Made by a program: the position numbers and the translations under genes. Below, in pieces: positions 1 through 8,899 of a DNA stretch of 64,000 bases (its first letter is position 1; each line of letters begins with the position of its first letter). This DNA comes from Hyphomicrobiaceae bacterium (GTDB lineage Bacteria > Pseudomonadota > Alphaproteobacteria > Rhizobiales > Hyphomicrobiaceae). The notes under the pieces were generated by a model. It searched no databases. It saw nothing but the letters and a program-made list of their open reading frames with translations, and was not told the DNA's origin. The stretch is taken from assembly GCA_025351355.1 (NCBI GenBank), contig JANXWC010000077.1, forward strand, positions 1 to 64,000, in the 5' to 3' direction.

Positions 1-485
1 AAAAACTCGGCGCGGAGCGCGGCGGAAGCCGCAGCCTGCCGGGGTCGGTCGCAAGATCGGCTCCACTGGCCCGTCGCGAGGCGGGTCTCGCACACCGTGG
101 CGCAAATCGCGCTCCGCACCCCCTGATAAGTTGGGGGGAGATAGAGATCAAATCATCAACGGCACGATCGAAGGATCGGGGCCGCTAAAGCGGTTTAGCC
201 GAAGTGGCCTCCGGTTCGGCGTGAAAAACCGCTTTCAGGCGAGCGGTGCTTCAATCGCCGTCTTGCCGGGCAAGCGTAGCGCGACCCGGGACCTTGCCCG
301 GTCATTGGCTGGGAAAGATCCCGGCTCTCCGCGCCCTCGATGCGTCGCATCGCTCCGCGATGTGTGGCGCTGCGGCCGGGAGGACGGCGGGTGGGGACAG
401 CCGCCAAGTCGGGGTGTCGATAGACGGGGACACGTTCGGCGCAATGCTCTGGTGGCTGTCCCCAATCGAATCCGCGCGCACGGCG
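1..485. other. non-coding stretch at window start
   Basis: I see no convincing gene here. Open frames exist on both strands but their products are Arg/Pro-rich, low in hydrophobic patterning and resemble nothing known, as expected of chance frames in GC-rich DNA. The stretch holds GC-rich inverted repeats and the 73-bp element annotated separately at 392-464. It lies downstream of the minus-strand amidohydrolase gene, so it may also contain that transcript's end, but no clear stem with a T-run is visible. Confidence 0.6.
392..464. repeat. 73-bp inverted-repeat element, copy A
   Basis: The element starts TGGGGACAGCCGCCAA and ends TTGG-type complement TGGTGGCTGTCCCCA, so its ends form an inverted repeat of about 15 bp with one mismatch. 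A second copy of the same 73-bp length at 18995-19067 aligns without gaps, with matching ends and a partly matching centre. Both copies are intergenic and both are followed by ATCGA and a CGCG-rich stretch. The shape fits a REP/MITE-like mobile or structural repeat; no transposase is present in the window. Confidence 0.75.
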
Positions 486-1652
486 TCACGCCGGCATGGC
501 GGTTTCGGCGAGGCGCGCCCAGAATGAGACGCCGGCGGGAATGGCGTCGTCGTTGAAGTCGTAGGCCGGATGATGCACCGACGCCGTGTCGCCGTTGCCG
601 AAGAACACGAACGCGCCCGGCCGGCTTTCCAGCATGTAGGAGAAATCCTCGCCGCCCATGACAGGCGTGACATTGTCGTTGACCATGTCCTTGCCCGACA
701 CCTGCGCCGCCACTGACGCCGCGAACGCCGCCTGGCGGGCGTGATTTCTCGTCACGGGGTAACCCCGCGTGTAAATGGCTTTCGCCGTACCACCGAACAG
801 CTTGGCGGTGCCCTCTGAAATTTCGACGATGCGTTTTTCCAGCAAGTCGCGCACCTGCGGCGTCAGCGAACGCGCCGTGCCCGTCAGTTCCGCCGACTGT
901 GCAATGACGTTACCGGCGGTGCCCGCATGAAACATGCATAGCGACACGATGGCGCTGTCGAGCGGATTGACGTTGCGCGACGCGATAGATTGCAACGCCA
1001 CGACGATGTGCGACCCGATCAAAACGGGATCGATGGCCAGATGCGGCTTGGCAGCATGCCCGCCCTTGGCCTCGATGAGAATGGACACGCTGTCGGCGGC
1101 GGCCAGCATCGGCCCGGGACAGGTCGCAAATGTGCCGATTGCCATGCCCGGCTGATTATGCATGCCATACACTTCCTGCACGCCCCAGCGATCCATCACG
1201 CCATCGTCGACCATCGCCTTGCCGCCGGCACCGCCTTCTTCCGCCGGTTGGAACAGCAGCACCACCGTACCGTCGAAATTGCGCGTTTCGCAGAGATACT
1301 TTGCGGCCCCCAGCAGCAGCGCCGTGTGACCGTCGTGGCCGCACGCATGCATCTTGCCCTTGATTTTCGACGCGTACGGCAACCCGGTGATTTCCTCGAG
1401 CGGCAACGCGTCCATGTCGGCGCGCATGGCAATCACCTTGCCCGACTCCCAGCGTTTGCCTTTGATGATACCCACCACGCCGGTTTGCCCGATGCCCGGC
1501 ACGACTTCGTCACAACCGAACGCCTTGAGCTTTTCGGCCACCGACGCCGCCGTCCGATGCACGTCGTAGAGCAACTCTGGGTTCTCGTGGAAATCCCGCC
1601 GCCAAGCGGTGATTTCTTCTTTCATGCTGGCGATGCGATTGACGACGGGCAT
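486..1652 (-). CDS. M20 family amidohydrolase (hippurate hydrolase / aminoacylase-like)
   Basis: A 388-residue protein of the M20 metallopeptidase family, which hydrolyses N-acyl or N-carbamoyl amino acids with a di-zinc or di-manganese centre. Visible family motifs are WRRDFHENPEL near residue 19, the metal-site block MRADMDALPLEE, HACGHDGHTALLLGAA with its His and Asp ligands, QPAEEGGAGG with the catalytic Glu pair, and GGEDFSYML near the C-terminus. Length is normal for the family and no signal peptide is seen, so it should be cytoplasmic. It follows the cyclase gene on the same strand by 58 bases. Substrate specificity (hippurate, indole acetyl amino acids, other acylamino acids) cannot be read from sequence. 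Confidence 0.88.
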   Translation of the reverse strand: MPVVNRIASMKEEITAWRRDFHENPELLYDVHRTAASVAEKLKAFGCDEVVPGIGQTGVVGIIKGKRWESGKVIAMRADMDALPLEEITGLPYASKIKGKMHACGHDGHTALLLGAAKYLCETRNFDGTVVLLFQPAEEGGAGGKAMVDDGVMDRWGVQEVYGMHNQPGMAIGTFATCPGPMLAAADSVSILIEAKGGHAAKPHLAIDPVLIGSHIVVALQSIASRNVNPLDSAIVSLCMFHAGTAGNVIAQSAELTGTARSLTPQVRDLLEKRIVEISEGTAKLFGGTAKAIYTRGYPVTRNHARQAAFAASVAAQVSGKDMVNDNVTPVMGGEDFSYMLESRPGAFVFFGNGDTASVHHPAYDFNDDAIPAGVSFWARLAETAMPA

Positions 1653-1710
1653 GAGCGCGACTTTCTACAATTGCTGATGATGGAAAAGAGAGAAGCGTTA
1701 CGGGACAACG

Positions 1711-2487
1711 TCACCCATCGATGATGGCGACGGCGCGGGTCCAACCACCGGAAGCCTTGGCGATCTTGACCGGGAAGCAGGAGATCATGAAGCCGGTGGC
1801 GGGCAATTGTTCGAGGTTGGACAGCTTCTCGATCTGACAATAGCCAATCTCGCGGCCGGCTTTGTGCCCTTCCCAGATGATGCGCGCGTCATGGCTTTCG
1901 GCGTAGCGCTGCGCCGTGGCCCCGAACGGTGCGTCCCAACTCCAAGCATCCGTGCCGACCACGCGCACACCGCGCGAAGTCAGATACAGCGTCGCCTCGC
2001 GACCCATGCCACAACCCGTTGGCACATAATCAGGCTCGCCGTACTTGGCGCCGGCCGCCGTGTTGACGACCACGATGTCCAGCGGCTGCAGCGTGTGGCC
2101 GATACGGGTAAGTTCCGCCGCTATTTCGGCTGCGCTTACGACGTAGCCGTTCGGCAGCTGCCGGAAATCGAGTTTAACTGCGCGCTGCAAACACCACTCC
2201 AGCGGTACTTCGTCGATCGTGATGGCGCGGCGCCCCTCGTCCATCGTCGAGGCGTAATGATAGGGCGCATCCATATGCGTGCCGTTGTGCGTGCTGATGT
2301 CCAGCCGCTCGACGGCCCAACCTTCTTGATCCGGCAAATCGGCGGGTGTCAGCCCAGGAAAATAACGGCAGACGTCTTCTGCTGATTCCTTGTGCCCGGT
2401 ATATTGGATCTTCGGTTCCATCCCGGGCGGGTCAGATGCGATATCGGCCGTGATCGCCACCGAAATATCTATCAACCGTCGCGCCAT
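1711..2487 (-). CDS. cyclase family protein (kynurenine formamidase-like metal hydrolase)
   Basis: A 258-residue member of the cyclase family (Pfam PF04199), metal-dependent hydrolases that include arylformamidase KynB and isatin hydrolase. The family motif STHNGTHMDAPYHY is present near residue 65 and carries the HxxTHxDxPxH metal ligands; the later W.APFG segment and IWEGHKAGREIGYCQIEKL also fit. I chose the ATG at 2487 (MARRLIDISVAI) because the family starts here; the open frame extends upstream to 2547 in Arg-rich sequence without support. It probably shares a transcript with the M20 amidohydrolase, which would fit breakdown of N-acyl compounds, but the true substrate is unknown. Confidence 0.82.
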   Translation of the reverse strand: MARRLIDISVAITADIASDPPGMEPKIQYTGHKESAEDVCRYFPGLTPADLPDQEGWAVERLDISTHNGTHMDAPYHYASTMDEGRRAITIDEVPLEWCLQRAVKLDFRQLPNGYVVSAAEIAAELTRIGHTLQPLDIVVVNTAAGAKYGEPDYVPTGCGMGREATLYLTSRGVRVVGTDAWSWDAPFGATAQRYAESHDARIIWEGHKAGREIGYCQIEKLSNLEQLPATGFMISCFPVKIAKASGGWTRAVAIIDG

Positions 2488-2579
2488 ACCGCGTCCTCGT
2501 CTGCCCGTTGAGCGAAGCCCGCGTCGCTCTTGCAAGCATTCAGACACAGCCGGCCGCGGTTGACAATGCTTGCCCGCGC

Positions 2580-3899
2580 TTACGCACCAGTCCCAATTGG
2601 CGTCGCGACGGCCGCTGAGACTGCATCACTTGCCGATTTTGCTGCCAGCCACGCCATGACTCCGTCAGCGGCAAGTTTGCCTGTGGCGAAGCAGGCCTGC
2701 AGCAGATAACCGCCGGTCGGCGCATCCCAATCGAGCATTTCGCCGGCGACGAACACGCCTGGTTGCTTGAGCAGCATGCCGCGCGCATCGATCTCTTCGA
2801 GCGCCAAGCCGCCCGCCGACGAAATCGCCCGCTCCAGGCCCGCAAAACCGGTAACTGTCAGCGGCACATTTTTAATGGCCGCGGCGAGGGCTTCGGGCTC
2901 TGCCGGCAGCGATCTTCCGAAACTCTCATGCAGCATCGCAACCATGACCGGCGGCATGCCTGCGGATTTGCGCAGATGATTGGCCAACGACTGTTTGCCG
3001 CGCGGCCGAGCCAGTGCTTTCGACAGTTCTCCAACCGTCATGCCCGGCTTCAGATCAAGGTGCAGCACACCAGGTCCGTCTGCCATCACGCGGCGCAATT
3101 CGGCGCCGACGGCATAGATCGCACCGCCTTCCAGGCCGTTGCGCGTAACCATCGCTTCGCCATGCACCTGCCCGCCGCCAGCCACCGTGACGCCTATGCG
3201 CTTCAGCGGTGTGCCCGCGAATTTGTCGCGCATCAACGGCGACCAAGCGATGTGCACACCGGCGTTGGCTGGTTGCCAGGGCGTAACGGCCATGCCGTGC
3301 GTCCGCAAGAATTCTGTCCAGTTGCCGTCCGCGCCGAGCCGCGGCCAACTCGCCCCGCCCAGTGCCAGCACGACCGCGTCAGCCGGCCGCCTGTGCGAAC
3401 CAGCTTCCGCGCCGCTCTTTTCGAGGCGAAAGAGCATTTGACCATTGCCGTCCCAGCCGACCCAACGCTCGCCGGTGACAATCTCCACGCCTTGGGCTCG
3501 CAAGCGCTGCAACCAAGCCCTGAGCAACGGCGACGCCTTCATTGCCTTTGGAAATACCCTGCCGCTCGTGCCGACAAAGGTATCCTGGCCCAGCCCATGC
3601 GCCCACAAGATCAATTCGTTCGGCCTGAAACCGTGAATGGCACCGACGATCGGCTTGGCATCGTTGCCGTAACGCGTCAGGAAATCCTTAAGCCCCTCGG
3701 AGTGCGTAAGATTAAGCCCGCCGCGACCTGCCATCATCAGCTTGCGGCCAACGCTGGGCATACGCTCGACCAGTGTCACTTTGTGTCCGCGTGCCGACAA
3801 CCGTTCGGCAGCGAACAGTCCTGCCGGCCCGCCGCCGACAATCAGGATCGTCGACGGACGCGCAGCCGTTGCTTGACCCGTATTCGCCGTTTCACTCAC
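2580..3899 (-). CDS. BaiN/HI0933-type FAD-dependent oxidoreductase (TIGR03862 family)
   Basis: About 439 residues. A dinucleotide-binding motif [17 protein letters not shown] sits at the N-terminus, followed by the family signature [18 protein letters not shown]. The central substrate domain and a second FAD segment with [22 protein letters not shown] near the end agree with the HI0933/YhiN flavoproteins; related BaiN acts in bile-acid reduction, but most members have no known substrate. The start is probably a GTG at 3899, which overlaps the TGA of the upstream glyoxalase-like gene in the arrangement GTGA, indicating translational coupling; a GTG at 3902 is an alternative. Cytoplasmic. Confidence 0.85.
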   Translation of the reverse strand: MSETANTGQATAARPSTILIVGGGPAGLFAAERLSARGHKVTLVERMPSVGRKLMMAGRGGLNLTHSEGLKDFLTRYGNDAKPIVGAIHGFRPNELILWAHGLGQDTFVGTSGRVFPKAMKASPLLRAWLQRLRAQGVEIVTGERWVGWDGNGQMLFRLEKSGAEAGSHRRPADAVVLALGGASWPRLGADGNWTEFLRTHGMAVTPWQPANAGVHIAWSPLMRDKFAGTPLKRIGVTVAGGGQVHGEAMVTRNGLEGGAIYAVGAELRRVMADGPGVLHLDLKPGMTVGELSKALARPRGKQSLANHLRKSAGMPPVMVAMLHESFGRSLPAEPEALAAAIKNVPLTVTGFAGLERAISSAGGLALEEIDARGMLLKQPGVFVAGEMLDWDAPTGGYLLQACFATGKLAADGVMAWLAAKSASDAVSAAVATPIGTGA

Positions 3900-4336
3900 C
3901 ACGTGCCCGTATTCGGCATCGACGCCCACGGTTCGGCCTTGGCCAGCGCTTCGCCCTTCTGCAGGATCTCGATCGAGATATTGTCTGGCGACTTCACGAA
4001 TGCCATCCGCCCATCGCGCGGCGACCGGTTGATCACGACACCAGCCTTCTGCAGTTTCGCGCAGATGGCGTAGATATCGTCGACCTCAAATGCCAGATGT
4101 CCGAAATTCCGTCCGCCGCCGTACGTTTCGGGATCATAGTTGTAGGTCAGCTCCAGCAAAGGCGCGCGATCTTTAGTGCCGCTAGCCTTGTCGAGCGGAG
4201 CTGCGAGAAAGACCAGTGTGAACTTGCCCGCTGGATTGTCGATGCGTCGAACCTCCTCCATCCCGAACTTGTCACAATAGAATTCCAGGCTCTTTGCCAA
4301 GTCCGTGACACGGACCATCGTGTGGAGGTAACGCAT
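3896..4336 (-). CDS. VOC family protein, glyoxalase I-like (lactoylglutathione lyase)
   Basis: A 146-residue single-domain protein of the vicinal oxygen chelate fold. It begins [20 protein letters not shown], the usual start of glyoxalase I, with the metal-ligand His at residue 5 and later Glu/His candidates in LELTYN and [10 protein letters not shown]. The ATG at 4336 is preferred because GGAG lies 8 bases upstream. Glyoxalase I converts the hemithioacetal of methylglyoxal and glutathione to S-lactoylglutathione. The gene overlaps the flavoprotein gene by 4 bases and may be first in a four-gene run. Confidence 0.85.
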   Translation of the reverse strand: MRYLHTMVRVTDLAKSLEFYCDKFGMEEVRRIDNPAGKFTLVFLAAPLDKASGTKDRAPLLELTYNYDPETYGGGRNFGHLAFEVDDIYAICAKLQKAGVVINRSPRDGRMAFVKSPDNISIEILQKGEALAKAEPWASMPNTGTW

Positions 4337-4993
4337 GATAAGCTCCAATTGAAAACGTCACGACAGACCACTGCGCGCTGCAACCAGTTTGCGGTTAGCA
4401 GGCCGGTGCCGCTCGATGAAATTTCGTGCACAGCCGCACTAGCAATGAATTTTAGAGTACCCCGCTCTGATCGACACCGATACTGTGACATGTTCGCAAC
4501 GCGAAACCGTTGCCGTCACCGTTCCCGCAAAAAATAACCTCTGACGCGCTGCAACGTGCAATCAGCGTTGCGGCATTTCAGGACCGGTGGAAAACCCAGC
4601 GGTGGATCACCGAAAAGGCCCGCCGATAGCGGTCCAAAAGGCCGAATTCCCAGCAAAACCACGCTGCCAAAGGTGTGGGTAACATCATTCTGACAGCCCC
4701 CAAAAGTGTGCCAAATCAGCCACAAAAAAAATCACAGTCACACTTGATGAACGCCACACAAGAATTTGAAAAATCTAAAAAAACTATAGTTTGCACAAAG
4801 TTTGAAGCGGCCGGCTCCGAGGCCCCCCACTCGTTCATCAAAATGACAGCACGGTTAATTCGGGGTTTTCAAGCCGGACCGAGATGCTATGAATGCAAGG
4901 CATCGTAAATGATTCGTTCGTCCGGCAGGGGGCTGTATCGGAAGCGCGGATTGTTGCGATGCACAGTTGCAATGTAACAGCGGGGTACTGCTG
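4337..4993. other. intergenic region, likely divergent promoters and cold-shock leader
   Basis: A gap of about 650 bases between the minus-strand glyoxalase-like gene and the plus-strand cold-shock gene. It must hold both promoters. The segment 4720-4810 is strikingly A-rich compared with its surroundings, with poly-A runs and an ACTATAGT palindrome around 4783-4790, a plausible promoter core for the cold-shock gene; no hexamer pair with a 16-18 base spacer stood out. The remaining 200 bases before the start codon could be a long 5' leader such as cold-shock genes often have. No gene seen. Confidence 0.5.
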
Positions 4994-5587
4994 ATGAATG
5001 ATGAGAACCTTCCTCCGAACGGCATGAACGAAGACGCCGATTTCGGGAAAGACACTCATGATGGTGCCGCGCTCGATGTTTTCGAGATTGCCGGCACTAT
5101 AAAATGGTTTGACGCATCGAAGGGCTACGGTTTTATCGTGCCCGACAACGGGTTGGCAGATGTGCTGCTGCACGTCACCTGCCTAAGGGCAGGTGGCCAT
5201 CAAGTCGCCTACGAAGGCGCCCGCATTCACTGCGAGGTGCTGCGGCGTCCGCGAGGCTTGCAAGCCTTCCGGATTTTGAGCATGGATGAGAGCACGGCGG
5301 TTCATCCGTCGCAGCTACCGCAGAGAACACACGTTCAGGTTCGTGCCGAGAGCGAGTGGGAACGTGCAATGGTGAAATGGTTCAATCGTGTTCGTGGCTT
5401 CGGCTTCCTTACACGCGGAGAGGGTACTCCGGATGTTTTCGTCCACATGGAAACGTTACGCCGTTTCGGCTTTACAGAACTGCGGCCCGGTCAGTTCGTG
5501 TATGTCCGCCACGGTGGCGGCTCCAAAGGCTGCATGGCGGCCGAACTTCGTCCCGACGGCCCTTCTGGTCTACCTCCGTCGCACTAA
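4994..5587 (+). CDS. double cold-shock-domain protein (CspA/CspD type)
   Basis: A 197-residue protein with two cold-shock domains. Domain 1 (about residues 25-95) has GTIKWFDASKGYGFIVPD with RNP1 KGYGFI and RNP2 DVLLH. Domain 2 (about 120-190) has AMVKWFNRVRGFGFLTRGEG with RNP1 RGFGFL and RNP2 DVFVH. The linker is about 30 residues and polar. Such two-domain proteins are common in alphaproteobacteria and bind single-stranded RNA or DNA. I chose the ATG at 4994 because the frame upstream is short and unsupported. The domains differ at several positions, so this is an old duplication rather than a recent one. Confidence 0.9.
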   Translation: MNDENLPPNGMNEDADFGKDTHDGAALDVFEIAGTIKWFDASKGYGFIVPDNGLADVLLHVTCLRAGGHQVAYEGARIHCEVLRRPRGLQAFRILSMDESTAVHPSQLPQRTHVQVRAESEWERAMVKWFNRVRGFGFLTRGEGTPDVFVHMETLRRFGFTELRPGQFVYVRHGGGSKGCMAAELRPDGPSGLPPSH

Positions 5588-5630
5588 CCTGCAATTCGCT
5601 GCCATGACGCATCGAAGTGGTCACGCTATA

Positions 5631-6104
5631 ATGGTACGAGGGGTCGCGCATCGCGCGGCCCTTTTCGCGTTGCTGCTGGCCGCCTTCACGACGGTGGTGC
5701 CAACGGCGAGTGAGGCAGAGATGCGCCACGACACTTTGACGCTGGTGACCGCCACTGGCGAGAAAAAAATCGACATCGAACTTGCCGCCTCCATGGAAGA
5801 CCAAATGCGCGGCCTCATGTTCCGCACTTCGCTGGCCGATACCAACGGCATGTTATTCCCCTATGCTCCACCTCGCGAACTGACGATGTGGATGAAGAAT
5901 ACGTACATCCCGCTCGACATGGTCTTCATTCGGCCGGACGGCATCATTCATCGTATCGAAGTGCGCACCGAACCACTCTCGGAAAAGGTCATATCTTCCG
6001 GCGGCGACATGGCGGCCGTACTGGAGCTTGCCGGTGGTGCCGCCGAACGCCTGGGCTTGAAAGCCGGCGACCGCGTCGACTACGCCCTATTCAAGAAGCA
6101 ATAA
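5631..6104 (+). CDS. DUF192 family exported protein
   Basis: About 157 residues. A signal peptide (AALFALLLAAFTTVVPTASEAE) is followed by one DUF192 domain with the typical segments RGLMFRTSLADTNGMLFPY, MWMKNTYIPLDMVFI and VLELAGGAAERLGLKAGDRV. The function of DUF192 is not established; family members are small secreted or periplasmic beta-rich proteins. The ATG at 5631 gives a compact signal peptide, while an ATG at 5604 is possible. The gene follows the cold-shock gene by 43 bases and its last 14 bases overlap tail-to-tail with the minus-strand ABC ATPase gene. This cold-shock plus DUF192 pairing recurs, to my knowledge, in alphaproteobacteria. Confidence 0.87.
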   Translation: MVRGVAHRAALFALLLAAFTTVVPTASEAEMRHDTLTLVTATGEKKIDIELAASMEDQMRGLMFRTSLADTNGMLFPYAPPRELTMWMKNTYIPLDMVFIRPDGIIHRIEVRTEPLSEKVISSGGDMAAVLELAGGAAERLGLKAGDRVDYALFKKQ

Positions 6105-7092
6105 GCGCCCGCTGCGCCACCCAGCAGGCGGTCGTGTGGCCTGGCTCGATTGCGGCGAGTTCAGGTCCGGGCGCTTGCCGGCATTGGGCCATTGCTTCGG
6201 GACAGCGCGGATGGAACGCGCAACCGAGCGGCGGCGTCAGCGGGTTCGGCACATCGCCGGACGCCACCGCCCGTCGCCCGACGATGGGCTTGAAGGGGTC
6301 GGGGATAGCCGCCATCAGCGCGCGTGTGTAAGGATGGCTAGGCCGCTCAAAAATGCGCTGCCACGGGCCGCTTTCCACAATGCGGCCAAGATACATGACG
6401 GCAACTCGATCGCACATATGTTCAACGACGCTAAGATCGTGACTGATCATCAGTGTTGCGACGCCCAAGCTATCGGTCAATTCCACCAGCAGGTTGATGA
6501 TCTGCGCGCGAATGGAAACGTCGAGCGCCGACACCGGCTCATCGCAAATGATCAGCTTCGGCTCGAGGATAAGTGCTCGCGCGATGCCGATGCGTTGCCG
6601 CTGGCCGCCTGAGAATTCGTGCGGGTAGCGGTTGGCATGTTCCGGACGCAACCCGACACGCCGCAGCATGTCCGCCACGCGCCGCCCGATTTCCTTGCCG
6701 TCGCCCATCGCATGCAGGCGTAGTGGCGCCGCCAGCAACTCCCCCACCCGACGCCGCGGATTGAGCGATGCGTAGGGGTCCTGGAACACCATCTGCACCG
6801 TGCGCGCCAGCCGCATTCGGTCAGTAGTGCCTGACCGCAGCGGAATACCGTCGATCACGATGCGCCCGCTGGTCGGCGCTTGCAGGCCGACGATCGCACT
6901 GGCCAGCGTGGACTTGCCACAACCCGATTCTCCGACAAGCCCGACGCATTCCCCGGAACGAACGGTGAGCGAAACTCCGTCGACCGCGCGCAGCACACGC
7001 GCCCCGCCGCCAAACAAACCGCCACCCTGGGCAAAATGCACGGCCAGGTTATCGACCGTCAGCAACGGCTCTGTCGCGACTTCAACCATCAT
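6091..7092 (-). CDS. dipeptide/oligopeptide ABC transporter ATP-binding protein (DppF/OppF type)
   Basis: A 333-residue ATPase. Walker A GESGCGKSTLA is near residue 54, the signature SGGQRQRIGIARAL near 163 and Walker B LIICDEPVSALD near 183. The C-terminal oligopeptide extension NPLTPPLGCAFHPRCPEAMAQC carries the Cys cluster typical of the DppD/OppD/DppF families, which can hold an iron-sulfur cluster. It is the last gene of the five-gene minus-strand operon and overlaps the preceding ATPase gene by 11 bases. Confidence 0.92.
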   Translation of the reverse strand: MMVEVATEPLLTVDNLAVHFAQGGGLFGGGARVLRAVDGVSLTVRSGECVGLVGESGCGKSTLASAIVGLQAPTSGRIVIDGIPLRSGTTDRMRLARTVQMVFQDPYASLNPRRRVGELLAAPLRLHAMGDGKEIGRRVADMLRRVGLRPEHANRYPHEFSGGQRQRIGIARALILEPKLIICDEPVSALDVSIRAQIINLLVELTDSLGVATLMISHDLSVVEHMCDRVAVMYLGRIVESGPWQRIFERPSHPYTRALMAAIPDPFKPIVGRRAVASGDVPNPLTPPLGCAFHPRCPEAMAQCRQAPGPELAAIEPGHTTACWVAQRALIAS

Positions 7093-8074
7093 GATGACAG
7101 CACACTACACCGCCTCCCGGCCGTGGCTTCGCCAACGGCACATCCGTGTGGCACACGCCGGTCGCGCGACTGCAGCGCGGATGAAATCGGCATCCGCCGG
7201 GGAAACTGGCCGGCGCCGGCACGACGCCCTCGATCTCGGCCAATTTGCGCCGCCCGCCGGCCGCGCGCGCGCCGAGACGAGGCACCGCTCCGATCAGCCC
7301 TTGCGTGTACGGATGCCGCGGCGCGCGCAGCAAGTCGCCTGCAGTACCTTGCTCGACGATGCGGCCCGCATACATGACCGCTATTTCCGTGCACATGCGT
7401 GCCACCAGCCCGAGATCGTGGCTGATCATCAAAATGGCCGTACCTTGCGCCGCGCACACCGTGGCCATCAACTCCACGATTTCGGCCTGCACCGTGACAT
7501 CAAGCGCCGTTGTCGGCTCGTCCGCCACGAGCAGTTTCGGCCGGCACGCCAGCGCGATGGCGATCATAACCCGCTGCCGCATGCCGCCCGACAATTGATG
7601 TGGATAGTCCCGGGCGCGGCGCTCGGGCGCCGGCACGCGCACATGACGCAAGGCCTCGATGGCACGCGCGTCCGCTTCCTTCCACGTCGCGCCTTCGTGC
7701 AGCACGAACATTTCCGCGATTTGCCGGCCGATCGGCTGAAGCGGATTGAGCGCCGTCATCGGCTCCTGAAAAATCATCGACACGTGGCGACCGCGCAGCT
7801 TGCGCATCTCTGCTTCGGAGGCACCCGCAATATTGCGCCCATCCAGCATGATTTGGCCGGACGACCGCATCAGCGGCGCGCGCAGCAGGCCCATGACGGC
7901 CAACGCCGTAATCGATTTGCCGCAACCGGATTCCCCGACCAGCCCGAACGCCTGCCCGCGCGGAATTGAGAAACCCACACGGTCGACCAGTTGCGTCGGC
8001 CCCTTGTCGCCGGCGAGCGCGATGTCGAGTTCGGAAATCTCCAGGACGGCAGTATCGCCAGTGGCCGGGTTCAT
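7082..8074 (-). CDS. dipeptide/oligopeptide ABC transporter ATP-binding protein (DppD/OppD type)
   Basis: About 330 residues. Walker A GESGCGKSITAL, signature SGGMRQRVMIAIAL and Walker B LLVADEPTTALDVT are all present, as is the C-terminal FPGGCRFHPRCSRATGVC segment. The ATG at 8074 (MNPATGDTAVLEIS) overlaps the stop of the upstream permease gene as ATGA, which decides the start; the longer frame to 8185 is not supported. It pairs with the next ATPase to power peptide import. Confidence 0.92.
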   Translation of the reverse strand: MNPATGDTAVLEISELDIALAGDKGPTQLVDRVGFSIPRGQAFGLVGESGCGKSITALAVMGLLRAPLMRSSGQIMLDGRNIAGASEAEMRKLRGRHVSMIFQEPMTALNPLQPIGRQIAEMFVLHEGATWKEADARAIEALRHVRVPAPERRARDYPHQLSGGMRQRVMIAIALACRPKLLVADEPTTALDVTVQAEIVELMATVCAAQGTAILMISHDLGLVARMCTEIAVMYAGRIVEQGTAGDLLRAPRHPYTQGLIGAVPRLGARAAGGRRKLAEIEGVVPAPASFPGGCRFHPRCSRATGVCHTDVPLAKPRPGGGVVCCHHDG

Positions 8075-8892
8075 GGCAGCCGGCTCCGCGATTGCGGATC
8101 GAGAATATCGCGCAGGCCATCGCCCAGCAGATTGAGACCGAGCACGGTGAAGAAGATCGCCAGCCCCGGAAAAGCGGCCAGCCATGGCACTGCGCGGATA
8201 TTATCACGTGCATCCGACAGCATGCTCCCCCAACTCGGAAAGGGCGGCTGGATGCCGAGCCCCAGGAAAGACAAAGCCGCTTCGGCCAGGATCGAGCCAC
8301 CCATGCCCAGCGTGGCGATGACGATCAGCGGCCCCGCCATGTTCGGCAGCAATTCGCGCAGCATGATCGAAAGATCGCCGCTGCCCATCACCTTGGCCGC
8401 TTGTACATAGCCCTGCGACTTGAGCGCCATTGCCTGCGCCCGCGCGATGCGGCACGTGAAAGTCCAGTTCGTCAGACCCAGCGCGATGAGCAGGCTGAAC
8501 AAACCGGGTCCTAGGATCGCCATGATCGCCAGCGCGAAGATCAACGACGGGATGGCCAACATGATGTTTGTCAATCCCGACACCAGATCGTCCCACCAGC
8601 CGCCCCAGTAGCCGGCGGTAATACCCAGCACCGTTCCGATCACGCTGTTGATGAGTTGCGACACGACGCCGACGGTCAGCGAGATACGCGCTCCGTACAC
8701 GACCCGGCTCCAGATGTCGCGCCCCTGTGTGTCGCTGCCGAACCAGAACTCGCGCCCGGGCGGTTCCTCAGATCTCATCAGGTCCGCGCCGAGCACCGGG
8801 TCGTGCGTGGCCAGCACTGGCGCGAGCAGGGCAGCAGTCACTGCGAGGGCAAAAAATCCGCCGCCGATCCACAAGTTGGCCCGCATCTTCAT
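8071..8892 (-). CDS. dipeptide/oligopeptide ABC transporter permease (DppC/OppC type)
   Basis: A 273-residue inner-membrane protein with an N-terminal transmembrane helix (FFALAVTAALLAPVL) and a binding-protein-dependent transport domain with about five more helices. The OppC-like segment HDPVLGADLMRSEEPPGREFWFGSDTQGRDIWSRVVYGARISL and the EAA loop EAALSFLGLGIQPPFPSWGSML are visible in parts. A Shine-Dalgarno-like AGGGA precedes the ATG at 8892. It overlaps the DppD-type gene by 4 bases and follows the DppB-type gene by 7. Confidence 0.92.
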   Translation of the reverse strand: MKMRANLWIGGGFFALAVTAALLAPVLATHDPVLGADLMRSEEPPGREFWFGSDTQGRDIWSRVVYGARISLTVGVVSQLINSVIGTVLGITAGYWGGWWDDLVSGLTNIMLAIPSLIFALAIMAILGPGLFSLLIALGLTNWTFTCRIARAQAMALKSQGYVQAAKVMGSGDLSIMLRELLPNMAGPLIVIATLGMGGSILAEAALSFLGLGIQPPFPSWGSMLSDARDNIRAVPWLAAFPGLAIFFTVLGLNLLGDGLRDILDPQSRSRLP

Positions 8893-8899
8893 GCCGTCC

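Noticed and set aside
131-556. Open frame at the window start overlapping the amidohydrolase gene
   Set aside because: Arg/Gly-rich product without pattern; it covers the repeat element and the end of a well-supported gene on the other strand.
4766-4790. Promoter hexamers TTGAAA and TATAGT before the cold-shock gene
   Set aside because: The spacer would be only 13 bases, too short for a normal sigma-70 promoter.
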